From: an uncultured Oligoflexales bacterium
GTDB lineage: Bacteria > Bdellovibrionota_B > Oligoflexia > Oligoflexales > JAPPIL01
DNA: 64,000 nt
Direction: 5' to 3'
Assembly (NCBI GenBank): GCA_958296095.1
Contig: OY282434.1
Span: 1,952,001-2,016,000 of the forward strand
Position numbers and translations under genes: made by a program. Position 1 is the stretch's first letter, and every line of letters begins with the position of its first letter. Shown piece after piece: positions 7,422 through 16,439 of the stretch. Below the pieces are notes generated by a model. The model was not told where the DNA came from. It did not search any database and saw only the letters and a list, made by a program, of their open reading frames with translations.

Positions 7422-9242
7422 ATGTGTGGTATTTTCGGTTATGCAGGCAACGAGCCATGTCTGCACATTATCACTGCGGGGTTGCGCAAACTTGAATACC
7501 GCGGCTATGACTCTGCAGGTGTGATGGTCTACGATGATGCGGTTCAGGTGGCCAAAAACACGGGTAAGGTTGACGACCTTTTGCCACACACGCACGATCT
7601 TTCCGCACGAGCCACGATCGGCATGGGGCACACTCGCTGGGCCAGTCACGGCAAAGCCACTGCAGCCAATGCCCACCCGCACTGGACACCCGCCGCGGCT
7701 ATCGTCCACAACGGCATCATCGAGAACCACGCCGAGCTGCGGGCTACGCTCAGCGATGACAACATTGCCTTCCAATCCGAAACCGATACCGAAGTCGTGC
7801 TGCATCTCGTCGTCCAGGCCCTGCAAAGCCAGCCTGACCCACTGATTGCTTTCAGCAGTGTCATGCGGCAACTCAAGGGTCTCTACGGGCTAGCGATGTT
7901 TTTTGCCTGCGACCCACACCGTATTTACATCAGCCGCAAGGGTCTCCCGCTCGCCATCGCCGCGGGCAAGGATGCCCACCTGTTCTCCTCCGATCCGCTG
8001 GCGCTGGCAGAGCATAGCAGCGATTTCATGTTCCCCGCCGATGCCACCATCGTCGTGCTGGAACGGCAGCGCCTTGCCCTCTATGATTACGATGGCGAAC
8101 AACTACCCCTGCCTGTGGCACAACACTTGCAGGTGCCGACACAAAAAATTGACAAGGGCAGCTATCGCCACTTCATGCTGAAAGAAATTCACGAACAGGG
8201 TCTCGTGTTGGCAAACAACATTCATCGCCTGTTTGATTTCGCACAACTGCGTCCTCGCGCCGAAATGCTGGCGTTGCAGAAAATTGACATGCAGCGAGTT
8301 AAGCGCATCAAAATTGTTGGTTGCGGCACTTCTTATCATGCCGCGCTGCTGGCGGCAGTCTTTGCCGAGGAACAGCTGCACATCGAGAGCCTTGCCGAAG
8401 TTGCACACGAACTGCGCTATCGCCGTGCCCTGCTCAATGACCAGACACTGATCGTGGCGCTGTCACAGAGCGGTGAAACGGCAGACACCTTGTCCTGCAT
8501 TGAACATGCCCGTAGTCGCGGCTGTCAAACACTAGCCATCTGCAACAGCCCCCACTCAACGCTGGCCCGCACCTGCGATGCCTTGATCGAACTCAACTGC
8601 GGTCCTGAGATCGGGGTGGCCTCGACAAAAGCTTTCACGACGACAGTGCTTATCTGGTATCTGTTCGTGCTGGCAGTGCGCAGTGCTCATGCCCGACCGC
8701 TGACAAAAGATGCCCACAACTTGCGCAAGCTGCCGCTGTTGATCGATTATGTCTTGAACAGCACCGCGCAGATTGAAAGCGTTGCCCGCCAGTATCGCCA
8801 GGCGCGCAACTTTATCTACATTGGACGCGGTCCCAGTTTTCCCATCGCCCTCGAATCGGCTCTAAAGCTGAAAGAGATCTCTTACATTCATGCCGAAGGC
8901 TATGCTGGCGGCGAACTCAAGCACGGCCCTATTGCCCTGATTGACCACGACATGCCCGTGCTAGTAGTTGCACCGCAGGACGATTATTTCCTCCGCATCG
9001 TTGCCAATGCAGGCGAGGTCAAAGCCCGTGACGGCGCGGTTATCTTGCTCGGCAATCCCAAAAACCGCGAGCTGCGTGCGCTCAGCGACACCATTATCCC
9101 CTGTCCCGACATCAATCAGCCGTTGTTGCAAGCGATCGTCTGTGCCGTGCCGCTGCAACTGTTTGCCTATTATCTGGCCTTGGAGAAAGGCACAGACATC
9201 GACCAGCCACGTCACCTGGCCAAGTCGGTCACGGTGGAATAG
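7422..9242 (+). CDS. glmS: Glutamine-fructose-6-phosphate aminotransferase GlmS
   Basis: Makes glucosamine-6-phosphate from fructose-6-phosphate and glutamine, the first step to UDP-GlcNAc for peptidoglycan and LPS. The 606 residues start MCGIFGY, so cysteine 2 is the class II amidotransferase nucleophile; LRKLEYRGYDSAG follows. Two SIS sugar-isomerase domains occupy the second half (VGCGTSYHAALLA, LSQSGETADTL, HAEGYAGGELKHGPIAL), and the C-terminus is the hallmark KSVTVE. The leader is odd: an M1-type repeat fragment (about 7367-7405) runs almost to the start codon, and the best ribosome-binding stretch (GGAG) lies at its edge. No glmS ribozyme is evident. Confidence 0.97.
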   Translation: MCGIFGYAGNEPCLHIITAGLRKLEYRGYDSAGVMVYDDAVQVAKNTGKVDDLLPHTHDLSARATIGMGHTRWASHGKATAANAHPHWTPAAAIVHNGIIENHAELRATLSDDNIAFQSETDTEVVLHLVVQALQSQPDPLIAFSSVMRQLKGLYGLAMFFACDPHRIYISRKGLPLAIAAGKDAHLFSSDPLALAEHSSDFMFPADATIVVLERQRLALYDYDGEQLPLPVAQHLQVPTQKIDKGSYRHFMLKEIHEQGLVLANNIHRLFDFAQLRPRAEMLALQKIDMQRVKRIKIVGCGTSYHAALLAAVFAEEQLHIESLAEVAHELRYRRALLNDQTLIVALSQSGETADTLSCIEHARSRGCQTLAICNSPHSTLARTCDALIELNCGPEIGVASTKAFTTTVLIWYLFVLAVRSAHARPLTKDAHNLRKLPLLIDYVLNSTAQIESVARQYRQARNFIYIGRGPSFPIALESALKLKEISYIHAEGYAGGELKHGPIALIDHDMPVLVVAPQDDYFLRIVANAGEVKARDGAVILLGNPKNRELRALSDTIIPCPDINQPLLQAIVCAVPLQLFAYYLALEKGTDIDQPRHLAKSVTVE

Positions 9243-9290
9243 ACCGCGTATGTGGTGTGGCGAAAATTACCCACCCAAGGAAGGGGAGCT

Positions 9291-10295
9291 ATGATACCAC
9301 CGCGTCGTTTTCCTCGCAGTCGTCTGCGCCGTTTGCGGGTGAGCAAGGCTGTGCGCGCCCTGTCTGCCGAACATCATCTGGCGGCACACGACTTTATTTA
9401 TCCTGTCTTCGTGCATGGCGGTAGGCAAGCGCAGGAGGAAATCGCCGCACTGCCTGCAGTCTGTCGGCATTCGCAGTCGTCGTTGCTGCACATTGCCGAG
9501 CAGGCAATTACTGCAGGCATCAAGGCCTTGGCACTGTTTCCTGCCATCGCCACGGAACAAAAAACTGACGACGGGCGCGAGGCGTATAACGAGGATGGTC
9601 TTGTGCCACAGACGGTGCAGTTGTTGAAGAAAAATTTTCCAGAACTGGCGGTCATCACCGATGTGGCTCTTGATCCCTACACCACACACGGGCAAGATGG
9701 CATTATCGATGCCGACGGCTATGTCTTAAACGATGCCACGCTTGCCGTGTTGCAAAAACAAGCCTTGTGCCAGGCCGCGGCGGGGGCGGACATGGTTGCA
9801 CCTTCGGACATGATGGACGGACGCATTGCCGTCCTGCGGGATGCGTTGGAGGAACAGGGGTTCGTCAACACCATCATTCTTTCGTACGCGGTAAAATATG
9901 CCTCCCACTTTTATCAGCCTTTTCGGGCTGCGGTGGGTTCGGCAGAGATGTTGAAGGGCGACAAGCGCAATTACCAAATGCAGTCTGCCAATCGTGCTGA
10001 AGCTTTGCACGAGGCTAGCATGGATGTCAGTGAAGGTGCAGATATCCTGCTGGTCAAGCCTGCGGGTCTGTATCTTGATGTCATCGCCGCGCTGGCTACG
10101 ACCTGTCACCTGCCCATCTATGCTTATCAGGTCAGCGGCGAGTATGTCATGCTCAAGAATGCGGCGCGTTTTTTGTCCGAGCCTCATTGCGTGTTGGAGG
10201 CGTTGCTGGCCATCAAGCGGGCGGGGGCGAGTGCAATTTTCACCTACTATGCTCTCGATGCGGTGCAGTGGCTGCGAGATGAAGGTTTGGTGTGA
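9291..10295 (+). CDS. hemB: Delta-aminolevulinic acid dehydratase (porphobilinogen synthase)
   Basis: Condenses two 5-aminolevulinate molecules to porphobilinogen in haem synthesis. The start chosen is the ATG at 9291, preceded by GGAAGGGGAG; an upstream start at 9252 is less likely. About 334 residues. The two catalytic lysines are visible, K202 in LSYAVKYASHFY and K256 in LVKPAGLYLD. The metal-site segment is DVALDPYTTHGQDG, with aspartates and alanine where zinc-type enzymes carry cysteines, so this is predicted to be a magnesium- rather than zinc-type enzyme. The stop overlaps the next gene's GTG start by 4 bases. Confidence 0.96.
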   Translation: MIPPRRFPRSRLRRLRVSKAVRALSAEHHLAAHDFIYPVFVHGGRQAQEEIAALPAVCRHSQSSLLHIAEQAITAGIKALALFPAIATEQKTDDGREAYNEDGLVPQTVQLLKKNFPELAVITDVALDPYTTHGQDGIIDADGYVLNDATLAVLQKQALCQAAAGADMVAPSDMMDGRIAVLRDALEEQGFVNTIILSYAVKYASHFYQPFRAAVGSAEMLKGDKRNYQMQSANRAEALHEASMDVSEGADILLVKPAGLYLDVIAALATTCHLPIYAYQVSGEYVMLKNAARFLSEPHCVLEALLAIKRAGASAIFTYYALDAVQWLRDEGLV

Positions 10296-11521
10296 AAAAT
10301 TTTACCTCGTTAGTAGCGCGGCGTTACCTAAAAATAAGCCGACGGGATTTATTTTTTACGTGGATTTCCGTGCTCTCTATCGTGGGCATCGCTATCGGTG
10401 TCGCGGCGATGATCGTTGTGCTGTCGGTCATCAACGGGTTTGAGGAAGAGTTACGCCAGCGTTTCTTGGCTGCCAACGCGCACGTGCTCGCCTATCGCTT
10501 TCCTTCAGGCATTGAAAACTACGCCAGCTGGGCTAACAAAATCACCCGTGATTTTAAAGATGAGGTCAAGGGCGTGTCGCCGTTTGTGCACTATGAGACG
10601 ATGGCACGAGGCGATAGCAGCATGCACTCTATTCTGATGCGAGGCATTCATCCCCGCCAGCGAGAGAAGGTGCAGAGTCTTGCTGGTTTGATTGAACCCG
10701 CGCAGGCGCTCGACTTGTTACAGCAAGAGATGACACAGCCGCGGGGTGAGCCGCAGATAATTATCGGCAAAGGTTTGCTGCGCTTGTTGGGCGGCAAGAT
10801 TGGTGGATTGGTGCAGCTTATTTCACCGCACAAGAAAAGCTTTTCGCAATACAAGAATTTTAAAGTTGTCGGGGTCTACAATTCGGGTTTGAAGCATTAC
10901 GACAACCGGGTTGGCATCGTCAATCTGCACACCGCACAGCAGTTCTTTGGCATGGGCAAGCGTGTCACAGGTGTGGAGATCGGCTTGCGCACTCCTAGCG
11001 ACAGCCGCCTGATCGCGACACGTATGCGCGCCACCTACGCGCTGTCGATCAAGGAATGGCAGTCGTTCAACCGACCACTATTTGAGGCGATGAAACAAGA
11101 ACGTGCCGTTATCTCGGTAATCGTTGCCCTCGTTGCCCTCGTTGCCATTTTCAATATTTTTACGACGCTGTTCGTTTCCGTTTCACAAAAACTGCGTGAC
11201 ATCTCCATTCTAAAATCGCTCGGCGCAACCAACCGCCAGATCAATGCGATTTTCTTGCAACAGGGCTGTCTCATCGGTCTATTTGGCAGTTTTTTCGGGG
11301 TTGTCGTCGCCCTGTTAGCTAGCGCTTTTCTACGGCGCTACAAAATTATCGATCTGCCCGACATCTATCTCCTCGCTGAACTGCCCGTGCGCTTTGACCT
11401 GCGTGTTTACGCGGCGGTGTGTGGTGTCTCCATCCTCTGTTGCCTGATTGCCGGGCTTTACCCTGCACAAATTGCGACCCGCACCTCGCCTCTAGAAATC
11501 CTGCGCAACCGTGATATCTGA
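10292..11521 (+). CDS. Lipoprotein-releasing ABC transporter permease (LolC/LolE family)
   Basis: Inner-membrane permease of the Lol system, which releases outer-membrane lipoproteins to the LolA chaperone. The 409-residue protein has an N-terminal transmembrane helix (about residues 20-45, in the conserved ISVLSIVGIAIGVAAMIVVLSV), a large periplasmic MacB-like domain, and three C-terminal helices with the FtsX-type cytoplasmic loop (LRDISILKSLGATNRQI). The GTG start overlaps hemB, so the two are translationally coupled. LolD is not next to it; a repeat island begins directly after the stop. LolC and LolE cannot be separated by eye. Confidence 0.9.
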   Translation: MKNFTSLVARRYLKISRRDLFFTWISVLSIVGIAIGVAAMIVVLSVINGFEEELRQRFLAANAHVLAYRFPSGIENYASWANKITRDFKDEVKGVSPFVHYETMARGDSSMHSILMRGIHPRQREKVQSLAGLIEPAQALDLLQQEMTQPRGEPQIIIGKGLLRLLGGKIGGLVQLISPHKKSFSQYKNFKVVGVYNSGLKHYDNRVGIVNLHTAQQFFGMGKRVTGVEIGLRTPSDSRLIATRMRATYALSIKEWQSFNRPLFEAMKQERAVISVIVALVALVAIFNIFTTLFVSVSQKLRDISILKSLGATNRQINAIFLQQGCLIGLFGSFFGVVVALLASAFLRRYKIIDLPDIYLLAELPVRFDLRVYAAVCGVSILCCLIAGLYPAQIATRTSPLEILRNRDI

Positions 11522-11882
11522 CTAACGCGAATATCGGGTTTTTTTCAGGCATAGGCTAGACATCCATCATTTGCTACGCTACGCGATGCGCTACGCGATG
11601 CGCTACGCGGCTTTTTTGTAACGCTCGCTTCCTAGCTCGCTGCATGTTCTCAGACCTCTCGTTATTGCGTTTAGGCTTGCACTCAGGCCTCCCTGCCTGC
11701 CCTCAGACCTCTCGGCTGTTGCCACACCTCTTGCTTACCGAGAGCGCCGTGGCGCGCGGCTTTTTGTAACGCTCGCTTCCTAGCTCGCTGCTTGCACTCA
11801 TGCCACTCGTTATTGCGTTTAGGCTTGCACTCAGGCCTCCCTGCCTGCCCTCAGACCTCTCGGCGGTTGCCGCCACCTCTTG

Positions 11883-12016
11883 CCTACCGAGAGCTTTATG
11901 AACGGCGCGGCGAGGCCGTACGAAAACCCGACCATAAATACTGCCATATTGCTGTGAGATTATGCTTTTAGATAAAGCATGTGCCTATAACTGTTGTGGT
12001 CGGGTTTCTCGGTAGG
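11883..12016 (+). repeat. M3 palindrome, class 1 exemplar
   Basis: Outer arms CTACCGAGA and TCTCGGTAG enclose a small hairpin (ACGGC/GCCGT), inner arms AAACCCGACC and GGTCGGGTTT, and an apical hairpin ATGCTTT-TAGAT-AAAGCAT. Copies at 12172-12305 and 14356-14489 share the CCC/GGG inner pairing. The copy at 47621-47754 has CTC/GAG at the same place, a compensatory change. Confidence 0.8.
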
Positions 12017-12794
12017 GCTGCGCCTCGCCAAGACAACGGAGGTTTGGGCTAAGTGGTGTCCTTGCTACGCGACGCGGCTCTTTGTCCCGCTCGTCTACGC
12101 GGCTTTTTTGTAACGCTCGCTTCCTAGCTCGCTGCTTGCACTCTGATCTCTCGTTATTGCGTTCAGGCTTGCCTACCGAGAGCTTTATGAACGGCGCGGC
12201 GAGGCCGTGCGAAAACCCGACCATAAATACTGCCATATTGCTGTGAGATTATGCTTTTAGATAAAGCATGTGCCTATACCTGTTGTGGTCGGGTTTCTCG
12301 GTAGGGCTGCGCCTCGCCAAGACAACGGGGGGACGGGATAAGGAAGGTCTTTGCCTCCTGCCATTGCGTTCAGGCTTGCCATCAAACCTCTCGGCTGTTG
12401 CATTCAAGCTTGCCTACCGAGAGCTCCATGAACGGCAGGGAGAGACCGTTCGCTGCGCTGCGGCTTTTTGTATCGCTCGCTTCCTAGCTCGCTCCCTGTC
12501 CTCAGACCTCTCGCGATTGCATTCAGATTATTTCTTTGCACAAGGCATGTGCTTGCACCTATCTCAGGGGAGAGTTTCTCGGTAGGTCTGCTCCCTGCCA
12601 AGACAACGGAGGTTTGGGCTAAGTGGTGTCCTTGCCCCCAAGTTTCTCGGTAGGTCTGCGCCTCGCCAAGACAACGGAGACTTGTGCTAAGGGAGGTCTT
12701 TGCCCCCAAGCCTTCTCGCGGTTGCCTCCCACCTCTTGCCGACCAAGAGCTTCATGAATGGCAGTGGCATGTCTGCAAAAATTGGCTGAAATCT

Positions 12795-13994
12795 TTAATT
12801 TTTTAATTTTCGCTTGATTGCTGTCAGCTCTTTCTTGGTCAATTTCAGAAATTTACACACCTGAGCCTCAGGCACGCCATCGCTGAGCATTAGCTGGGCA
12901 GCCTCCATCTGCTTTTGCTCGATGCCCTTCTGCAATCCCAGCTGTTCTCCCTTCTGCAATCCCAGCTGTTCGCCCTTCTGCAAGCCCAGCTGTTCGCCCT
13001 TCTGCAAGCCGCGTCGCTCAGCTCGTTCCAGTCCAAAATACATCGTTGGCACGAATCGCTCCTCCTCTCGCTTGTGCGGCCAGCGCTTACGATCAACACG
13101 ATCAAAATCCTGGCGCTTCACCCCCCTATCGGCCGCATCACAATAATCCATTAGCATGTTACCCAAAAACTGCCCCTCTTCTCGTTCAAGCCCTTCAATT
13201 TTCTCAATGATCAAGGCTATCTTATCTTCGTCCATGCCCCACAACTCCGCCATAACATAGATGATGATAGCACTGCTCCCCGCCTTCGTCCACAGCTCGC
13301 TGAGGGGCGGTTTTCTGAGATTGAATACCTTGCAGCGCATCACCGGCAAGTCATCCGCAAGCGCTGCCAGCTCTGGCGGAATCTCCTCGCTGCCAAACTC
13401 CCAACTGAGGTAATCCTGCGGTGGCTCGTAGTCCTTATCCTCACAACACAGCAGAATTACAGGAATAATCAACTCATAGGGTTCACCTGGCTGCCGCCTC
13501 CGCCTTTTGCTGCGCGCCTTACATTCCGCCACGTAATATTCCATGGCTTGCAAGACAGCATCACGATCCTTATAGCTCTTATGCTCAAGAATTATGGACA
13601 GGATGACGATCCTGTTTGTGATGCCCCACAAAGGTAGCTGCACCATGATGTCGGTGCGTAATTCACCTCCAGGCCCCTTGATAGGCTGCGCTGCGACTCT
13701 TTGTATCGCTCGCTTGCTAGCTCGCTGCTTGTTCTCAGACCTCTCGTTATTGCACTCAAACTTGCCTGCCGAGAGCTCCATGAACGGCACGGCGAGACCG
13801 TACGAAAACTCGACCACAAACACTGCCAACACTGCAACCAGATTATTTCTTTGCATAGGGCATGTGCTTGCACCTATCTCAGGGGAGAGTTTCTCGGTAG
13901 GTCTGCGCCGTGCCAAGACAACGGAGATTTGCGCTAAGTAGGATCTCTGCTCTTTTCGCAGCTCGCTTTCGCTTGACCACCAAGTCACCTCCAT
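12795..13994 (-). CDS. Chimeric Rpn/YhgA-like nuclease with repeat-encoded N-terminus
   Basis: A 399-codon open frame. Residues from about 105 onward match the Rpn/YhgA-like PD-(D/E)XK family: RTDIMVQLPLWG holds the aspartate strand and IILEHKSYKDRD the glutamate-lysine strand, followed by a helix (VLQAMEYYV), then LIIPVILLCCEDKDY. The C-terminus has four GLQKGEQL-type repeats, like the glutamine-glycine tails of other Rpn proteins. Residues about 19-102 are the reverse reading of an M4-M3-M2-M1 block (13683-13940). The normal Rpn N-terminal HDxxFK region is absent, so this is probably a gene whose 5' part was replaced by the repeat. It is distantly related to the Rpn genes at 5538 and 50546. 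Whether it is translated is unknown. Confidence 0.6.
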   Translation of the reverse strand: MEVTWWSSESELRKEQRSYLAQISVVLARRRPTEKLSPEIGASTCPMQRNNLVAVLAVFVVEFSYGLAVPFMELSAGKFECNNERSENKQRASKRAIQRVAAQPIKGPGGELRTDIMVQLPLWGITNRIVILSIILEHKSYKDRDAVLQAMEYYVAECKARSKRRRRQPGEPYELIIPVILLCCEDKDYEPPQDYLSWEFGSEEIPPELAALADDLPVMRCKVFNLRKPPLSELWTKAGSSAIIIYVMAELWGMDEDKIALIIEKIEGLEREEGQFLGNMLMDYCDAADRGVKRQDFDRVDRKRWPHKREEERFVPTMYFGLERAERRGLQKGEQLGLQKGEQLGLQKGEQLGLQKGIEQKQMEAAQLMLSDGVPEAQVCKFLKLTKKELTAIKRKLKN

Positions 13995-14595
13995 AAATTT
14001 ACTGAATGTACTCAGGGATAGTATAGCATTTCTGCGCCAGCTGCGCTGCGGCTTTTTGTATCGCTCGTCTACGCGGCTTTTTTGTAACGCTCGCTTTCTC
14101 GCTCGCTTTCTGCACTCAGACCTCTCGTTACTGCGTTCGGGCTTGCCATCAGGCCCCTCTCTGCTTGTTCTCAGATCTCTCGGCCGTTGCGTTCAGGCTT
14201 ACCTACCGAGAGCGCCGTGGCGCGCGGCTTTTTGTAACGCTCGCTTCGCTCGCTACGCTGCTTTTTTGTAACGCTCGTCTACGAGGCTTTTTTGTAACGC
14301 TCGCTTCCTAGCTCGCTGCTTGCACTCATGCCACTCGTTATTGCATTCAAGCTTGCCTACCGAGAACTCCATGATGGGCGCGGCGAGGCCGTACGAAAAC
14401 CCGACCATAAATACTGCCATATTGCTGTGAGATTATGCTTTTAGATAAAGCATGTGCCTATACCTGTTGAGGTCGGGTTTCTCGGTAGGGCTGCGCCTCG
14501 CCAAGACAACGGAGACTTGTGCCAAGATAACGGAGATTTGGGCTAAGTAGTGATTGTGCTCCGCTTGCTCCTGCGCCTCGCCAAGATAACGCGAA

Positions 14596-15753
14596 TTAAG
14601 TCCCAAGCACCACCGCGGCACAGTTGCCCCCGAAACCCAGTCCACACACCAGCACATGGCGCAGTGTAGACGGCGGGTCGGCACACCACGGCGCGGCAGT
14701 AGTAGGCAAGTAGGGCAGGGTGAAGCTTGTGCCGGTCCGCATTTGGTGGACCGCGAGTGTGACCGACAGCAGCGTCGAGCTGCCTAAGGTATGCCCAATA
14801 CACCACTTGTGGAAACGCAGAGGAGGCATGTGGGGCGCGAAAACTTTTTCCAGACAAGACCACTCGGCGCGATCGCCTTGTTGCGTCGAAGCCCCATGCC
14901 CGATAATCAGGTCGATGTCGGATGGGCATAATTGAGCCTCGTGCAAGGCACGCGTAATTGCTAACACCAAGCCCGCCCCTGCCGCGGAAACACCTGTCAG
15001 CGATACATCTTGATCGCGTGCCGCGCCATAGCCCGCGATACGCACGGCATCGGCACGTGGCTCGCAACACAGGTACAGTGCTGCCGCGCCTTCCGCCAGT
15101 ACCAAGCCATCGCGTTGCGGATGTAGCGGACGCACAGGAAAGTTCTCCGTACGGGGGGCGCGGCTGAGCACCCTCGCATTGCGCAACATCTGGGTGACAA
15201 AGGGGGTAAGGGGGGCTTCGCTGGCAACACACAAGGCCTGCTTGCTGCCGCCGCCTCTGAGATAGAAGAGGGTCGCGGCAAGCGCGTGCAGACCGCTAAC
15301 ACAGGTGGCTGAAAGGGTAAAGCTCAAGCCCGTGCTACCTATGTAGGTACTGAGGTGCGTGGCCAGCAGACCCGCGGTCGTGTGGGGACTCGCGGCGGCG
15401 GAGGTTGTGCCATGTTGCAAAAAACGTCTGTGCTCCTGCTCCAGTGACGTTGCCGCGCCGCGCGCCGAAGCTGCCACGACTGCCATGGCGCGGCGATCTC
15501 GTGGCAAGCGGTCCTCTAATTGCCTCGCCGCGGCGGCTGCCAGCAGTGCGACGCGATCGGCTTTGCTGAACAGCTTAGTGTGGCGCAAACAGTTTAGCTC
15601 TTCCTCTGCCGCAGGTGGCAAGTGTCCCTGCCAGCGCTGGTTGTGCCAGCTGAAACAGGCCCGCCCCCGTCGCAACGCCTGCCAATGCGCGGCAAGCCCC
15701 GCGCCTGCGGCACTGATTGCCCCACAACTCACGATGTAAACGGAGGTTGTCAT
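14596..15753 (-). CDS. Beta-ketoacyl-ACP synthase family protein
   Basis: Thiolase-fold condensing enzyme of 385 residues, FabF/KAS-like. The catalytic triad is present: C151 in LSATCVSGLHAL, H286 in IIGHGASTQQGD, and H321 in CIGHTLGSS. The C-terminal GLGFGGNCAAVVLG matches the family. It should condense an acyl thioester with malonyl-ACP. Its start overlaps the reductase gene upstream by 4 bases and CarD lies further upstream, so the three likely form one transcript. Divergence from housekeeping FabF (HGAST in place of HGTGT) suggests a specialised lipid or secondary-metabolite role, but the substrate is unknown. The stop abuts repeat island 2. Confidence 0.85.
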   Translation of the reverse strand: MTTSVYIVSCGAISAAGAGLAAHWQALRRGRACFSWHNQRWQGHLPPAAEEELNCLRHTKLFSKADRVALLAAAAARQLEDRLPRDRRAMAVVAASARGAATSLEQEHRRFLQHGTTSAAASPHTTAGLLATHLSTYIGSTGLSFTLSATCVSGLHALAATLFYLRGGGSKQALCVASEAPLTPFVTQMLRNARVLSRAPRTENFPVRPLHPQRDGLVLAEGAAALYLCCEPRADAVRIAGYGAARDQDVSLTGVSAAGAGLVLAITRALHEAQLCPSDIDLIIGHGASTQQGDRAEWSCLEKVFAPHMPPLRFHKWCIGHTLGSSTLLSVTLAVHQMRTGTSFTLPYLPTTAAPWCADPPSTLRHVLVCGLGFGGNCAAVVLGT

Positions 15754-16439
15754 TGGCGCAGCACACGATAGCGCAGAAACAAGTGGTCACCGACACGCCG
15801 CACGCTAAGCAGCCGCAAGCGGGTGGCGGTGGATAACGAGGGCTTGACGAGACGCGGCGCATCGGCACGGGCGACGATAGTTGGGGCGATGGTGATGCTC
15901 AGCTCATCGACAAGTTGCTGGCGGTAGAAGAGGTTATTGATTTCGCCACCACCGAACAGTATCACCCTGTTGAAATTGTGCTGTCGCAGCTGAGCGACGA
16001 CAAAGGTTGCGCTGTCCTGCCGCGGGCACACGAAGGTGCGCACATTGGTGGAGTCGGCCAGCTCAAGTTCGGAGGGAGAGACGAGCCAGCGCTCGATGTG
16101 CTGCTGTTTCCAGAAGGGCGAAGCTGGCTCAATGCCACGTGTTGTCAGCACTACCCAAACGGGGCAACGTCCGCGGTCATTTTGGTAGGAGAGCAGGCGG
16201 GGTGAGGCTCGCACGGTGTCAGCACCGAGAATTACCGCGTCGCTGCGCGATACTTCGGCGCGCACATGCTGGCGGTCGGCGGCGGTAACGAAACCGCTGG
16301 CAACACGAGCAGGATCTTTTTCGGCAGGCGCGGCGGCAATATGCCCATCGATGCTGGCTGCCATGACGTTGGTAATTTTCAAGATGGGGGAATGATTATC
16401 AAGCTTGCTGGAGCAAGACTTGGTCGATTTCTTCTTCAA
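15750..16439 (-). CDS. RibD C-terminal-like (dihydrofolate-reductase fold) reductase
   Basis: A stand-alone reductase domain like the C-terminal half of RibD. ITNVMAASIDGHIA forms the first strand and NADPH loop, SDAVILGADTVRASPRLL matches the conserved GxxTxxxD region, and VILFGGGEINNLFY gives the glycine-rich nucleotide motif. The longest frame (229 residues) overlaps carD by 41 bases; a TTG at 16382 just before ILKITNV would give about 211 residues and fits the domain better. In riboflavin synthesis this domain reduces the ribosyl-pyrimidine intermediate, but no deaminase domain or other rib gene is nearby, so the substrate is open. Coupled by a 4-base overlap to the ketoacyl synthase gene. 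Confidence 0.8.
   Translation of the reverse strand: MKKKSTKSCSSKLDNHSPILKITNVMAASIDGHIAAAPAEKDPARVASGFVTAADRQHVRAEVSRSDAVILGADTVRASPRLLSYQNDRGRCPVWVVLTTRGIEPASPFWKQQHIERWLVSPSELELADSTNVRTFVCPRQDSATFVVAQLRQHNFNRVILFGGGEINNLFYRQQLVDELSITIAPTIVARADAPRLVKPSLSTATRLRLLSVRRVGDHLFLRYRVLRQ

Larger units (their letters stand above)
11522..14595 (+). repeat. Repeat island 2 (M1-M4 modules around a chimeric Rpn-like gene)
   Basis: Starts one base after the permease stop region with AACGCGAATATCGGG followed by a T-run and TCAGG, which matches the right end of elements A and B in reverse orientation; no partner end is found. M3 palindromes in forward orientation lie at 11883-12016, 12172-12305, 12413-12586 (with M1 in its loop), 13765-13901 and 14356-14489. 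Each is preceded by M1 (TTGTAACGCTCGCTTCCTAG) and M2 (CTCAGACCTCTCG) and followed by M4 (CCAAGACAACGGAG). An extra right-half M3 sits at about 12640-12690. The only real coding sequence is the minus-strand Rpn-like gene; other open frames are repeat readings. Confidence 0.8.

Noticed and set aside
11522..14595. Retron or group II intron as the source of the structured repeats
   Set aside because: No reverse-transcriptase gene or intron domain V is seen anywhere in the window.
14586..14597. Second end of a TIR element (AACGCGAAT) closing repeat island 2
   Set aside because: It lies in the same orientation as the end at 11523 rather than inverted, and most of it is explained by a truncated M4 unit followed by the ketoacyl synthase stop.
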